DNA of 33,204 nt from Paracoccaceae bacterium (GTDB lineage Bacteria; Pseudomonadota; Alphaproteobacteria; Rhodobacterales; Rhodobacteraceae), in assembly GCA_947449875.1 (NCBI GenBank), contig CANFSY010000015.1:1-33204 (forward strand). The letters run 5' to 3'. The stretch's first letter is position 1. Each line of letters starts with the position of its first letter. The translations under genes were made by a program, and so were the position numbers. Of this stretch, positions 24,697 through 32,106 are shown piece after piece. The notes beneath the pieces were generated by a model. It had not been told where the DNA came from. It saw only the letters and a list, made by a program, of their open reading frames with translations, and searched no databases.

Positions 24697-26097
24697 TCAA
24701 TAGCGGTAATGTTCGCTCTTGAAGGGCCCATCAACCTTGACGCCGATGTAGCTGGCCTGTTCGGGGCGCAGCTGCGTGAGCTTCACGCCGATTTTCTTCA
24801 GATGCAGGCGGGCGACCTTTTCATCCAGCTCTTTGGGCAGAATGTAGACGCCGGGCGCATAGGATTTGCCCTTGGTCCACAGTTCCAGCTGGGCCAGCAC
24901 TTGGTTGGTGAAAGACGCGCTCATCACGAAGGACGGGTGGCCGGTGGCGTTTCCAAGGTTCAAAAGGCGGCCTTCGGACAGCAGGATGATGCGGTGCCCG
25001 TTGGGCATTTCGATCATGTCCACTTGTTCTTTGATGTTGGTCCATTTGTGGTTGCGCAGAGCGGCCACTTGAATTTCGTTGTCAAAGTGGCCGATGTTGC
25101 CGACGATGGCCATGTCTTTCATCGCGCGGATATGCTCGATCCGGATCACGTCTTTGTTGCCGGTGGTGGTGATGAAGATATCGGCCGATCCAACCTCGTC
25201 CTCAAGCAGGGTCACTTCGAACCCGTCCATCGCGGCTTGCAGGGCGCAGATCGGGTCAACTTCCGTCACCTTCACCCGCGCACCAGCCCCGCGCAGCGAC
25301 GCGGCAGAGCCTTTGCCAACATCGCCGTAGCCGCACACGACAGCAACTTTGCCCGCCATCATGGTATCGGTGGCGCGGCGGATGCCGTCGACCAGCGATT
25401 CCTTGCAGCCGTACTTGTTGTCGAACTTCGACTTGGTGACAGAATCGTTCACGTTGATCGCGGGGAAGGGCAGCTGGCCTGCCTTGTGCAGCTCGTACAA
25501 ACGGTGCACGCCGGTGGTGGTTTCTTCGGACACGCCCTGAATGGCGGCGCGTTGTGCGGTGAACCAGCCGGGCGAGGCGGCGAGGCGCTTTTTGATCTGG
25601 TTGAACAGGCAGACTTCCTCGTCCGATGTCGGAACGGCGATCAGATCGGTTTCGCCCGCTTCCACCCGCGCACCCATCAGGATGTACAGCGTGGCATCGC
25701 CGCCATCGTCAAGGATCATGTTGCAGGTGCCGCCCACGCCGCCGAATTGAAAGATGCGGTCGGTGTAATCCCAATAGTCTTCCAGCGTTTCGCCCTTGAT
25801 GGCGAAGACAGGCGTGCCAGAGGCGGCAATGGCGGCAGCGGCGTGATCTTGCGTCGAGAAGATGTTGCACGAGGCCCAACGCACATCAGCGCCCAACGCT
25901 TTGAGCGTTTCGATCAAGACGCCGGTTTGGATCGTCATGTGCAACGATCCGGCAATCCGCGCGCCTTTGAGGGGCTGGCTGGCGCCGAATTCTTCGCGGC
26001 AGGCCATCAGGCCGGGCATTTCGGTTTCTGCGATGGTCAGTTCCTTGCGACCGAAATCTGCAAGAGCAATATCTTTGACGATGTAATCCGTGGTCAT
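24697..26097 (-). CDS. ahcY: Adenosylhomocysteinase (S-adenosyl-L-homocysteine hydrolase)
   Basis: This 466-aa NAD-dependent enzyme splits S-adenosylhomocysteine into adenosine and homocysteine, relieving product inhibition of methyltransferases, including those of bacteriochlorophyll and carotenoid synthesis. GSLHMTIQT is near residue 50, [16 protein letters not shown] in the middle, the NAD motif CGYGDVGKG at 255-263, and the C-terminal KSEHYRY is intact. The ATG at 26097 has GGAG upstream, and the family N-terminus [17 protein letters not shown] follows. In Rhodobacter capsulatus it lies next to the reg genes; here the HD gene separates it from hvrA. Confidence 0.97.
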   Translation of the reverse strand: MTTDYIVKDIALADFGRKELTIAETEMPGLMACREEFGASQPLKGARIAGSLHMTIQTGVLIETLKALGADVRWASCNIFSTQDHAAAAIAASGTPVFAIKGETLEDYWDYTDRIFQFGGVGGTCNMILDDGGDATLYILMGARVEAGETDLIAVPTSDEEVCLFNQIKKRLAASPGWFTAQRAAIQGVSEETTTGVHRLYELHKAGQLPFPAINVNDSVTKSKFDNKYGCKESLVDGIRRATDTMMAGKVAVVCGYGDVGKGSAASLRGAGARVKVTEVDPICALQAAMDGFEVTLLEDEVGSADIFITTTGNKDVIRIEHIRAMKDMAIVGNIGHFDNEIQVAALRNHKWTNIKEQVDMIEMPNGHRIILLSEGRLLNLGNATGHPSFVMSASFTNQVLAQLELWTKGKSYAPGVYILPKELDEKVARLHLKKIGVKLTQLRPEQASYIGVKVDGPFKSEHYRY

Positions 26098-26129
26098 GCG
26101 GCAAACTCCTTGAACCTGATCTTGCGGGG

Positions 26130-26158
26130 CAGATAGCATTCCTCAGGCAATTCGACAA
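26130..26158 (-). promoter_or_regulatory. Candidate ahcY promoter
   Basis: On the minus strand TTGTCG (26158-26153) and TATCTG (26135-26130) are 17 bases apart, 33 bases upstream of the ahcY ATG. I see no known S-adenosylhomocysteine or SAM riboswitch fold in the short leader. Confidence 0.4.
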
Positions 26159-26172
26159 CTCTTGGTGAACCG

Positions 26173-26763
26173 ATGAAGCAAGCACGCGCATGGCAACGAA
26201 TGCTGTCAGGCCGCAGGCTAGACCTGCTGGACCCGACACCCGTGGATATCGAGATCGAGGATATCGCCCACGGCTTGGCCTTTGTGGCGCGCTGGAACGG
26301 CCAGACGCGGGGGGATTGGCCCTATTCGGTGGCCGAGCATTCCTTGCTGGTGGAAGACGCCTATCGCCGCCAAGGGGGCGATGATCCGCGCTGGCAGTTG
26401 GCGGCTTTGCTGCATGACGCGCCCGAATATGTGATCGGCGACATGATTAGCCCCGTCAAAGCCGCCATAGGCACAGGGTATGGTGAGCTGGACGCCCGCC
26501 TGACCGCCGCGATCCACATCCGCTTTGGATTGCCCGCCGCGTTGCCCGTGCCCATCAAGAAGGCGATCAAACAGGCTGACAAAGTGTCCGCTTGGCTGGA
26601 AGCGGTTCACATCGCCGGATTTTCGCAGGCAGAGGCCGACAAGTTCTTCGGGCGGCCGGCAGCAGAATTGCTGGCGGGGTTGCAGATCAAACTGCGCCCG
26701 CCAGCCGTGGTGCGGGCCGAATTTATTGCGCGCCACAAGGCTTTACTGGAAAATATCGCCTAG
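26173..26763 (+). CDS. HD-domain hydrolase (YfbR/5'-deoxynucleotidase-like)
   Basis: This 196-aa metal-dependent phosphohydrolase has the HD ligands in SVAEHSLLVED (His), LLHDAPEYVIGDM (His-Asp) and a later conserved Asp in KQADKVSAW. The opening MLSGRRLDLLDPTPVDIEIEDIA (split) is typical of alphaproteobacterial YfbR-like proteins, which act on nucleoside monophosphates; the true substrate is unproven. GGTGA precedes the ATG. It is divergent from ahcY with 75 bases between them and convergent with hvrA across a shared terminator. Confidence 0.85.
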   Translation: MKQARAWQRMLSGRRLDLLDPTPVDIEIEDIAHGLAFVARWNGQTRGDWPYSVAEHSLLVEDAYRRQGGDDPRWQLAALLHDAPEYVIGDMISPVKAAIGTGYGELDARLTAAIHIRFGLPAALPVPIKKAIKQADKVSAWLEAVHIAGFSQAEADKFFGRPAAELLAGLQIKLRPPAVVRAEFIARHKALLENIA

Positions 26764-26778
26764 AGGTTGCAAACACAA

Positions 26779-26806
26779 AAAAGGCCGACCTTTCGGTCAG
26801 CCTTTT
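26779..26806. terminator. Bidirectional terminator between the HD gene and hvrA
   Basis: AAAAGGCCGACC (26779-26790) pairs with GGTCAGCCTTTT (26795-26806) with one C-A mismatch around a TTTC loop. A- and T-runs flank both sides, fitting the convergent genes on either side. Confidence 0.85.
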
Positions 26807-26827
26807 CAAATTTAGGTCCAGCCGTTG

Positions 26828-27139
26828 TTATATCGACAGGTCTTCCGGTGTATGGCCAGATGCCAGCGCCTGAAGGAACCAGCGCGGCTTGCGACCACGG
26901 CCCGACCAAGTATCGCTCGCATCTGCGGGGTTTGCATACTTTGCAACCGCGGGCGAGCGGCGGCGAACAACCGACGCACCCGTCAGTTCTTCCAGCGTAA
27001 AGCCCTTGGCGCGTGCCATTTCCTGCAGCTCGACCAAAGCGATCTTCTTTTTTCTATCTTCAAACGTTGCAATGGCTTTTGCCACGTGCTGCTGCAACTC
27101 TTTAAGTTCTTTAAGCGAAAGGTTGTTGATACTGTCCAT
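26828..27139 (-). CDS. hvrA: H-NS family DNA-binding regulator HvrA/Spb
   Basis: This 103-aa protein has an N-terminal dimerising coiled coil (LSLKELKELQQHVAKAI) and a C-terminal H-NS DNA-binding motif TWSGRGRKPRWF at 77-88. Size and layout equal HvrA of Rhodobacter capsulatus and Spb of R. sphaeroides, which bind curved DNA and tune photosynthesis (puf/puh) and nitrogen-fixation genes. The ATG at 27139 is chosen over 27154 because AGGA lies 8 bases upstream. In Rhodobacter it follows regA; here regA is missing and the next gene upstream is senC, 290 bases away. Confidence 0.92.
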   Translation of the reverse strand: MDSINNLSLKELKELQQHVAKAIATFEDRKKKIALVELQEMARAKGFTLEELTGASVVRRRSPAVAKYANPADASDTWSGRGRKPRWFLQALASGHTPEDLSI

Positions 27140-27429
27140 TTGTTGGATCCTCATATGGCCACGCGGTATTAATAGAATTTTGCCAAGACCTATGCAAGCA
27201 AATTTTAACCGAAGATCAAAAACCTGTGTCAACACTGCTTTAGGTTACCATCGGGGCCAAAAAATGGCGCTATTGTTTCGAAAGGAGAACCGATTGCCCT
27301 GCAGTGCTGGCGGATATTAACCTGTCAACGGCGGTTTTCTAACCAAACCGACCCAGCACCGGCAGCTGAAAAAACGCAGCGCCCGCTTAAGATGCGAGCG
27401 GTGCCGTCCTTCTCAAAGTGACACAAGAC
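27140..27429. other. AT-rich intergenic region between senC and hvrA (site normally holding regA)
   Basis: This 290-base stretch has no credible gene on either strand and no sequence resembling the highly conserved RegA helix-turn-helix region. It holds the putative hvrA promoter and, next to senC, a weak stem (27383-27387 with 27397-27401) followed on the minus strand by six Ts (plus-strand A-run near 27369-27374), a possible senC terminator. Confidence 0.7.
27202..27232 (-). promoter_or_regulatory. Candidate hvrA promoter
   Basis: On the minus strand a perfect TTGACA (27232-27227) is followed after 19 bases by TAAAAT (27207-27202). The leader to the ATG at 27139 would be about 55 bases. 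The long spacer may mean regulator dependence. Confidence 0.5.
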
Positions 27430-28041
27430 TTATTGGGCTTTCAGAAAACAAGCGGTCCTTTCGGCAACATCTTTTGATGACGTATCTCTTTGAAAAAAGT
27501 CAACAAATCCTACCTTGGGCAGCATAAGATACGTCATGGTTGTATGATCAACCATATACCCCGGATCGCGCTTTTCAGGAATTTGATAGTAGACCTTATA
27601 GGCCTTGGCAGCCGCGGCCGTTTGCGCCTCACTTCCTGTCAGGGCAACAAGACCGTCAAAGTTGCTGGCGTAATCCGCCAAGACGGCCGGAGTGTCACGC
27701 GCAGGGTCGACCGTGATAAAAACTGGCGTCACATCCACGCCAGTCTTGGCCAGCAACCCTGCCGCTTCAGCATTGCGGGCATTGTCCAAGGGGCAGACGT
27801 CGGGGCACGAGGCATAGCCGAAATAGACCAATGCAGGCTTGGACAGCACGGTTGCATCCGTAACAGCAGCGCCTTTGGTATCAAGCAGATCGAAAGCCCC
27901 GCCAATTTCGCCGCCCGCAATAGCGCCACTGCGGCAGGCGGCAAAGGCATCTGCGCTTTGCCTTTGCATGACCACATAACCTTGCCATCCAAGCAATGCT
28001 GCCAAAGTAATGGCGGCGACGCCGGTGTAGAACTTAAGCAT
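27430..28041 (-). CDS. senC: SCO1/SenC/PrrC family copper/thiol protein
   Basis: This 203-aa membrane-anchored thioredoxin-fold protein has an N-terminal membrane helix (about 4-25). The copper-binding CxxxC (Cys79 and Cys83 in YASCPDVCPLD) is followed by VFITVDPARDTP and the third ligand His166 in YMVDHTTMTY. SenC/PrrC helps assemble the CuA or CuB site of cytochrome oxidase and, in Rhodobacter, influences signalling through RegB/PrrB. The start at 28041 is favoured by GGAG six bases upstream; an in-frame ATG at 28053 is the alternative. regB and regA, its usual neighbours on either side, are absent. Confidence 0.93.
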   Translation of the reverse strand: MLKFYTGVAAITLAALLGWQGYVVMQRQSADAFAACRSGAIAGGEIGGAFDLLDTKGAAVTDATVLSKPALVYFGYASCPDVCPLDNARNAEAAGLLAKTGVDVTPVFITVDPARDTPAVLADYASNFDGLVALTGSEAQTAAAAKAYKVYYQIPEKRDPGYMVDHTTMTYLMLPKVGFVDFFQRDTSSKDVAERTACFLKAQ

Positions 28042-28241
28042 CAGAGTCTCCATTATCCGGCGGCATGGGGCAAGATTGGGCCTGCGCTTACCAACATAAG
28101 TCTGCTAGCGCCACAACATGCGTTATACATCACTATTATGTGTGTAAGCGTGATTTTCCAACTCCTCTGCGGGCCTATTTTCGGTTCAGCGGGGCATCTG
28201 TTATCGCAAACATTAACGAATTGGGCGAATTTGTGGCATCG

Positions 28242-28256
28242 TTAAAATATGTCTAA
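28242..28256. promoter_or_regulatory. CtrA-like half-consensus box upstream of the DivL-like gene
   Basis: TTAA-N7-CTAA (28242-28256) differs by one base from the CtrA consensus TTAA-N7-TTAA and lies 40 bases upstream of a perfect copy. Confidence 0.4.
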
Positions 28257-28262
28257 GTTCTA

Positions 28263-28287
28263 GATCAATAAAAATAAAGTTTTGATC
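28263..28287. repeat. AT-rich inverted repeat upstream of the DivL-like gene
   Basis: GATCAA (28263-28268) and TTGATC (28282-28287) form an inverted repeat with a 13-base AT-rich centre. The half-sites look like FNR half-sites in the wrong orientation and spacing, so a different regulator or a chance hairpin is possible. It lies in the 312-base senC-divL gap, which otherwise holds no gene. Confidence 0.4.
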
Positions 28288-28295
28288 CGGTTCCA

Positions 28296-28310
28296 TTAAG
28301 GCTTCGTTAA
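28296..28310. promoter_or_regulatory. Full-consensus CtrA binding site
   Basis: TTAAGGCTTCGTTAA matches TTAA-N7-TTAA and is followed by C, as in the Caulobacter consensus. It lies 43 bases upstream of the DivL-like ATG at 28354. Confidence 0.65.
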
Positions 28311-28353
28311 CTCAATTCGGCGTAGGCTTCCAGAATACTGCGGGTGAGGTGTG

Positions 28354-29934
28354 ATGCAAACCAACTGGGCGGCGGAAATTTTTGTGGTGTCCATTGCCCT
28401 GCTTGCCGCCGCCTTGGCAATTGCAGCGATCGTATTTCTGGAACGGCGCGGCAAGCTGCGGCCGACACCCCTGTTCGCCGACGACACGGCCACCACGGTT
28501 TTCCTGTTTGATGGCGAGGGGTTGATTGACGCCACGCCGTCTGCTCGTGCCCTTTTGGCATCCCGCGCGGTGCCCGGCTCTGCTTGGGTGAAGCTGCTGG
28601 CCTATCTTGAGCCGCACTTTGCCGACATCGCGGACAAACTCGCCCATCTGCCCGTTGCGGGGGTACTTACCCTGACATCGTCTAAAGATCCCGACAGCCC
28701 GCTGTTCTTGCAAGCCGAGGTGCGCGGCGGTTTAACCCGCCTTGTGCTTGCCGACCCCAACCAGACCGGCGCTGCCAAAGGCCAAGATCTGATGGCCCAG
28801 CGCGCGATGCAAGAAGAGCTAGACCTCTTGCGTGACACCGTAGCGCGCGCACCGGTTTTGATTTGGCGCGAAAGGTTCAACGGCGACATCGTGTGGGCGA
28901 ACACGGCCTATATGCTGAAAGCCATTGAAATCCTTGGCAATGGCCAAGACTTAACTTGGCCCCTGCCCCGGCTTTTTGAACGTCAGGCCACAGCGCAGGG
29001 CGTCACAGGGCAGCGTCAAAAGCTGTTGCCACGGCAGGGAAAGGCGAACTGGTACGATCTGACCGGCTTTGCCGAAGGCGAAGATCGGCTGACCTTTGCA
29101 AGCTCTGCCGATCAAGCCGTGCACGCCGAAACCGCGCTGCGCGACTTTATGATGACGCTGACCAAGACATTTGCCCACCTGCATGTGGGCCTTGCGATTT
29201 TTGACAAAGACCGCCAGCTGATTTTGTTCAACCCGGCTCTGTTGGATCTGACCGAGCTTCCGGCCGAATTTCTGGCAATGCGCCCGTCTTTGGTATCCTT
29301 TCTTGACGGAATGCGCGACCGCAGCATGATACCGGAACCCAAAGACTACCACAGTTGGCGCCGCCAGATGACAGAGATGGAACGCGCCGCGGCCTCGGGG
29401 CTATATGAAGACACATGGAGTTTGCCGGGCGGTCAGACCTACCGCGTGATCGGGCGCCCCCATCCCAACGGCGCGCTGGCCTTGATGATCGAGGATATCT
29501 CCAGCGAAATGCTGCGCACCCGCCGTTTTCGCGCTGATCTAGAGCTGAGCCAATCTGTCATGGACGAGGTTGACGAGGCCATCGTGGTCTTTTCTGCCGC
29601 TGGCCATCTGGTGATGTCAAACACCGCCTACGCACGCCTTTGGTCGGCAGAGCCTGACACCGGCCTGCGCGAGGAAACCCTGCGCGCGGTGTCAGCCCGC
29701 TGGCGGGCGCAATGCGCGCCAAGTGCGATCTGGGCCGATCTTGAGGACTTCGCCTCTAACCCCGGCGACCGCACCGCTTGGCGGGCCGAGGTGCGGCGAC
29801 TGGACGGGCGGCTGGTGGATTGCCGATTCGCTCCGCTGTCAGGTGGGGCCACGATGGCAACGTTCCGCCCGCACGATGCCGGCGGCGGGCCAAAAGCGGT
29901 GCCTGACGCGGAAGGTAGGCGCAAACGGGCGTAA
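28354..29934 (+). CDS. divL: PAS-domain protein, DivL-like, lacking a kinase domain
   Basis: This 526-aa protein has one N-terminal membrane helix (about 8-30, IFVVSIALLAAALAIAAIVF) and then several PAS-like domains. The clearest begin around FAHLHVGLAIFDKDRQLILFN and VMDEVDEAIVVFSAAGHLVMSN. No HisKA H-box and no HATPase N/G boxes follow; the protein ends in a polar tail. In many alphaproteobacteria DivL precedes tsaE, a phosphotransferase, a nucleotidyltransferase, addB and addA, exactly the order here, and Rhodobacter DivL is a PAS protein acting on the CckA-ChpT-CtrA pathway. The identity is inferred mainly from this synteny. GTGAGG lies upstream of the ATG; a GTG at 28351 is an alternative. 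Two CtrA-type boxes precede it. Confidence 0.72.
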   Translation: MQTNWAAEIFVVSIALLAAALAIAAIVFLERRGKLRPTPLFADDTATTVFLFDGEGLIDATPSARALLASRAVPGSAWVKLLAYLEPHFADIADKLAHLPVAGVLTLTSSKDPDSPLFLQAEVRGGLTRLVLADPNQTGAAKGQDLMAQRAMQEELDLLRDTVARAPVLIWRERFNGDIVWANTAYMLKAIEILGNGQDLTWPLPRLFERQATAQGVTGQRQKLLPRQGKANWYDLTGFAEGEDRLTFASSADQAVHAETALRDFMMTLTKTFAHLHVGLAIFDKDRQLILFNPALLDLTELPAEFLAMRPSLVSFLDGMRDRSMIPEPKDYHSWRRQMTEMERAAASGLYEDTWSLPGGQTYRVIGRPHPNGALALMIEDISSEMLRTRRFRADLELSQSVMDEVDEAIVVFSAAGHLVMSNTAYARLWSAEPDTGLREETLRAVSARWRAQCAPSAIWADLEDFASNPGDRTAWRAEVRRLDGRLVDCRFAPLSGGATMATFRPHDAGGGPKAVPDAEGRRKRA

Positions 29935-29977
29935 CGGGCGGATTCCCTTGGCCTGAAAGGTGATCTAATGTCAAAGA

Positions 29978-31441
29978 ATGACCGTGCAACCTTTGACCAT
30001 AGACCTCGTGACAGAGGCTGACACGACCCGACTGGGGCAAGCCTTGGCCCGCGTGGTGGGGGCGGGGGATTGTGTGTTGCTGGAAGGGTCGATCGGGGCG
30101 GGCAAATCGCACTTGGCCCGCGCCCTGATTCGCGCCCTGCGCAGCCCGAATGAAGAGGTGCCCTCTCCGACCTTCACGCTGGTGCAGACCTATCCGGGAC
30201 AGCCCGATATCTGGCACGCCGACCTGTACCGGCTGACCCATCCCGACGAGGTGCATGAGCTGGGGCTAGAGACGGCTTTTGGTGATTCGATTTGCCTGAT
30301 CGAATGGCCAGACCGCTTGGGCCGTTACGCACCCCAAAACCCCATCCGTCTGCGTCTGGACGCCAAAGGCGACGGCAGGGTGGCGCAGATCTGGCTTGGC
30401 GCACGGCCGCACGGCTTTGGCGCGGCACTTTTGGCCCATCTGCGTAAGCTACAAGCTGCGGAGTTTTTGGCGCAAGCCGGTTGGGGGCAGGCGCGCGCTG
30501 AACTTTTGGCCCAAGACGCCTCTGCCCGTCAGTACACGCGGCTTTTCGGGCACGGCACAGCGATATTCATGGATGCGCCGACCGGTCAGGCTGATTCGGT
30601 TGCGGATTTTGTCAAGGTTGACGGCCACCTTTTGTCGCTTGGCTTGTCGGCCCCGAAGATCCTTGCGCAAGACATAGCACAGGGTTTCTTGCTGCTGGAA
30701 GATCTGGGCGATGGCCTTTACCCCGCCGCCATCGCATCCGATCCGGCGGTGGAGGTTGGCCTTTATGAAGCCGCAACCGATGTTCTGGTGCACGTACAAT
30801 CCCACCCACCCGCCGCGAACCTGCCGGACCTGTCCGCGCAAGAGTGGGCCGAATCGGCAGGGCTTGTTGCAGATTGGTACGCTATGGCTATCACGGGCGC
30901 AGCGCAGGGGCGGGCCGAGATTACGGCAAGCCTAGCCCAAACGCTAAGGCTGCTGGCCGATGGGCCGCGCGTGATGATCTTGCGCGATTACCACGCCGAA
31001 AACCTGCTGTATCTGCCAGACCGCGCAGGTTTGGCGCGGGTCGGGGTGTTGGATTTTCAGTTGGCCCAAATGGGGCAGCCTGCCTATGATCTGGTGTCGT
31101 TGCTGCAAGACGCGCGGCGCGATGTGCCGCAGCGGATTAAAGCGGCAATGGTGGCGCGCTTTGCCGTGGCACGCGGCTTTGATCTGGCGGCGTTTCAGGC
31201 CAGCTACGCTGCGCTTGGCGCGCTGCGGGCCTTGCGGATTTTAGGGATTTTCGCGCGGCTGTGTCTGGCCGAAGGCAAGCCGAAGTATCTGGATTTGGTT
31301 CCGCGGGTTTGGGGACAGTTGCAAGCGAACCTGTCGCATCCCGCGCTGTCTGATCTGCGGGCCGTCTGCGCCCGTTTTCTGCCACCACCCGACCCGTCGG
31401 CCCTGCAAAAAGTGAGGGCGCAATGCAAACCTTCCCCCTGA
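29978..31441 (+). CDS. Fusion of TsaE ATPase with AmgK-like sugar kinase
   Basis: This is a 487-aa two-part protein. Residues 1 to about 155 are TsaE, the ATPase of the tRNA threonylcarbamoyladenosine complex: P-loop GSIGAGKSH at 37-45, SPTFTLVQTY, HADLYRL and IEWPDRLG. Residues from about 160 onward form an APH-type phosphotransferase with the catalytic loop RDYHAENLLYL (His about 339) and the metal-binding LDFQLAQ (Asp about 358). This half resembles AmgK, the anomeric MurNAc/GlcNAc kinase of cell-wall recycling, and murU follows directly, overlapping by 19 bases. No stop or frameshift separates the halves. The ATG at 29978 lacks a well-spaced ribosome-binding site; a better site serves a short overlapping frame starting at 29968. 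Confidence 0.9.
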   Translation: MTVQPLTIDLVTEADTTRLGQALARVVGAGDCVLLEGSIGAGKSHLARALIRALRSPNEEVPSPTFTLVQTYPGQPDIWHADLYRLTHPDEVHELGLETAFGDSICLIEWPDRLGRYAPQNPIRLRLDAKGDGRVAQIWLGARPHGFGAALLAHLRKLQAAEFLAQAGWGQARAELLAQDASARQYTRLFGHGTAIFMDAPTGQADSVADFVKVDGHLLSLGLSAPKILAQDIAQGFLLLEDLGDGLYPAAIASDPAVEVGLYEAATDVLVHVQSHPPAANLPDLSAQEWAESAGLVADWYAMAITGAAQGRAEITASLAQTLRLLADGPRVMILRDYHAENLLYLPDRAGLARVGVLDFQLAQMGQPAYDLVSLLQDARRDVPQRIKAAMVARFAVARGFDLAAFQASYAALGALRALRILGIFARLCLAEGKPKYLDLVPRVWGQLQANLSHPALSDLRAVCARFLPPPDPSALQKVRAQCKPSP

Positions 31442-32106
31442 TGCTGTTTGCGGCAGGCTTTGGGACCCGCATGGGGGCCCTGACGCGCGACAGGCCCAAA
31501 CCGCTGGTCACAGTGGCGGGGCGGGCGTTGCTGGACTATGCTTTAGACATCTCGACAGACCCCTGCGTAGCTCGCCGCGTGATGAACCTGCACTATCTGG
31601 GTGCACAGATCGCGCAGCATATCCAAGGCCAAGATATCGCCCTGTCGTGGGAGGATCCTATCCTTGACACCGGCGGTGGCCTGCGGGCGGCTTTGCCGCT
31701 GCTCGGATCGGGGCCTGTGATGATGCTGAACACCGATGCGGTTTGGACGGGCCAAAACCCTTTGGCGCAACTGGCGGCGGCGTGGGACCCTGACCGCATG
31801 GACGGGCTTTTGCTGCTGGCCCACCCCGATCAGGCGCGGGGGCATAAAGGGGCGGGTGACTTTTTGATCGACACTCAGGGCAGGCTATCACGGGCGAAGG
31901 GCGCATCTGGCCCCGTCTACCTTGGCGCGCAGATTTTGCGCACCGAAGGGTTGGCAGGCTTTGAGCAGCAAGCGTTTTCGCTGAACCTGCTGTGGGACAA
32001 GATGATCGCCCAAGGTCGCGCTTACGGCCTATTTCACCAAGGCGGCTGGTGCGATGTGGGCTACCGCGATGCCATCCCTTTGGCCGAAAGCCTGCTGCAT
32101 GAATAG
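31423..32106 (+). CDS. murU: N-acetylmuramate-1-phosphate uridylyltransferase-like nucleotidyltransferase
   Basis: This 227-aa sugar-phosphate nucleotidyltransferase has LFAAGFGTRMG at about 8-18 and RPKPLVTVAGR just after. DTGGGLRAALPLLG and MLNTDAVW follow in the middle. With AmgK it converts MurNAc-1-phosphate and UTP to UDP-MurNAc, a recycling route that bypasses MurA and so fosfomycin. Older annotations call such proteins mannose-1-phosphate guanylyltransferase; the AmgK neighbour favours MurU. It overlaps the fusion gene by 19 bases and addB by 8 bases, with GAGGG as ribosome-binding site. Confidence 0.87.
   Translation: MQTFPLMLFAAGFGTRMGALTRDRPKPLVTVAGRALLDYALDISTDPCVARRVMNLHYLGAQIAQHIQGQDIALSWEDPILDTGGGLRAALPLLGSGPVMMLNTDAVWTGQNPLAQLAAAWDPDRMDGLLLLAHPDQARGHKGAGDFLIDTQGRLSRAKGASGPVYLGAQILRTEGLAGFEQQAFSLNLLWDKMIAQGRAYGLFHQGGWCDVGYRDAIPLAESLLHE

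Noticed and set aside
24709-26136. Very long open frame (475 codons) antisense to ahcY
   Set aside because: It mirrors ahcY codon by codon, as GC-rich third positions keep antisense frames open. The protein has no recognisable domain and no ribosome-binding site, whereas ahcY is fully conserved.
26098-26172. Possible SAM or S-adenosylhomocysteine riboswitch before ahcY
   Set aside because: The space between ahcY and the HD gene is only 75 bases and already holds the likely promoter. I could not find the conserved pairing or loop sequences of known classes.
27282-27320. AAAGGAG followed by TTG and an 8-codon frame in the hvrA-senC gap
   Set aside because: The spacing is ideal, but the peptide (MPCSAGGY) is tiny, on the opposite strand to both neighbours, and leads to no gene. 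A chance match is more likely.
27140-27429. Remnant of regA between senC and hvrA
   Set aside because: I looked for frames resembling the RegA receiver or helix-turn-helix region on both strands and saw none, so any loss left no visible pseudogene.
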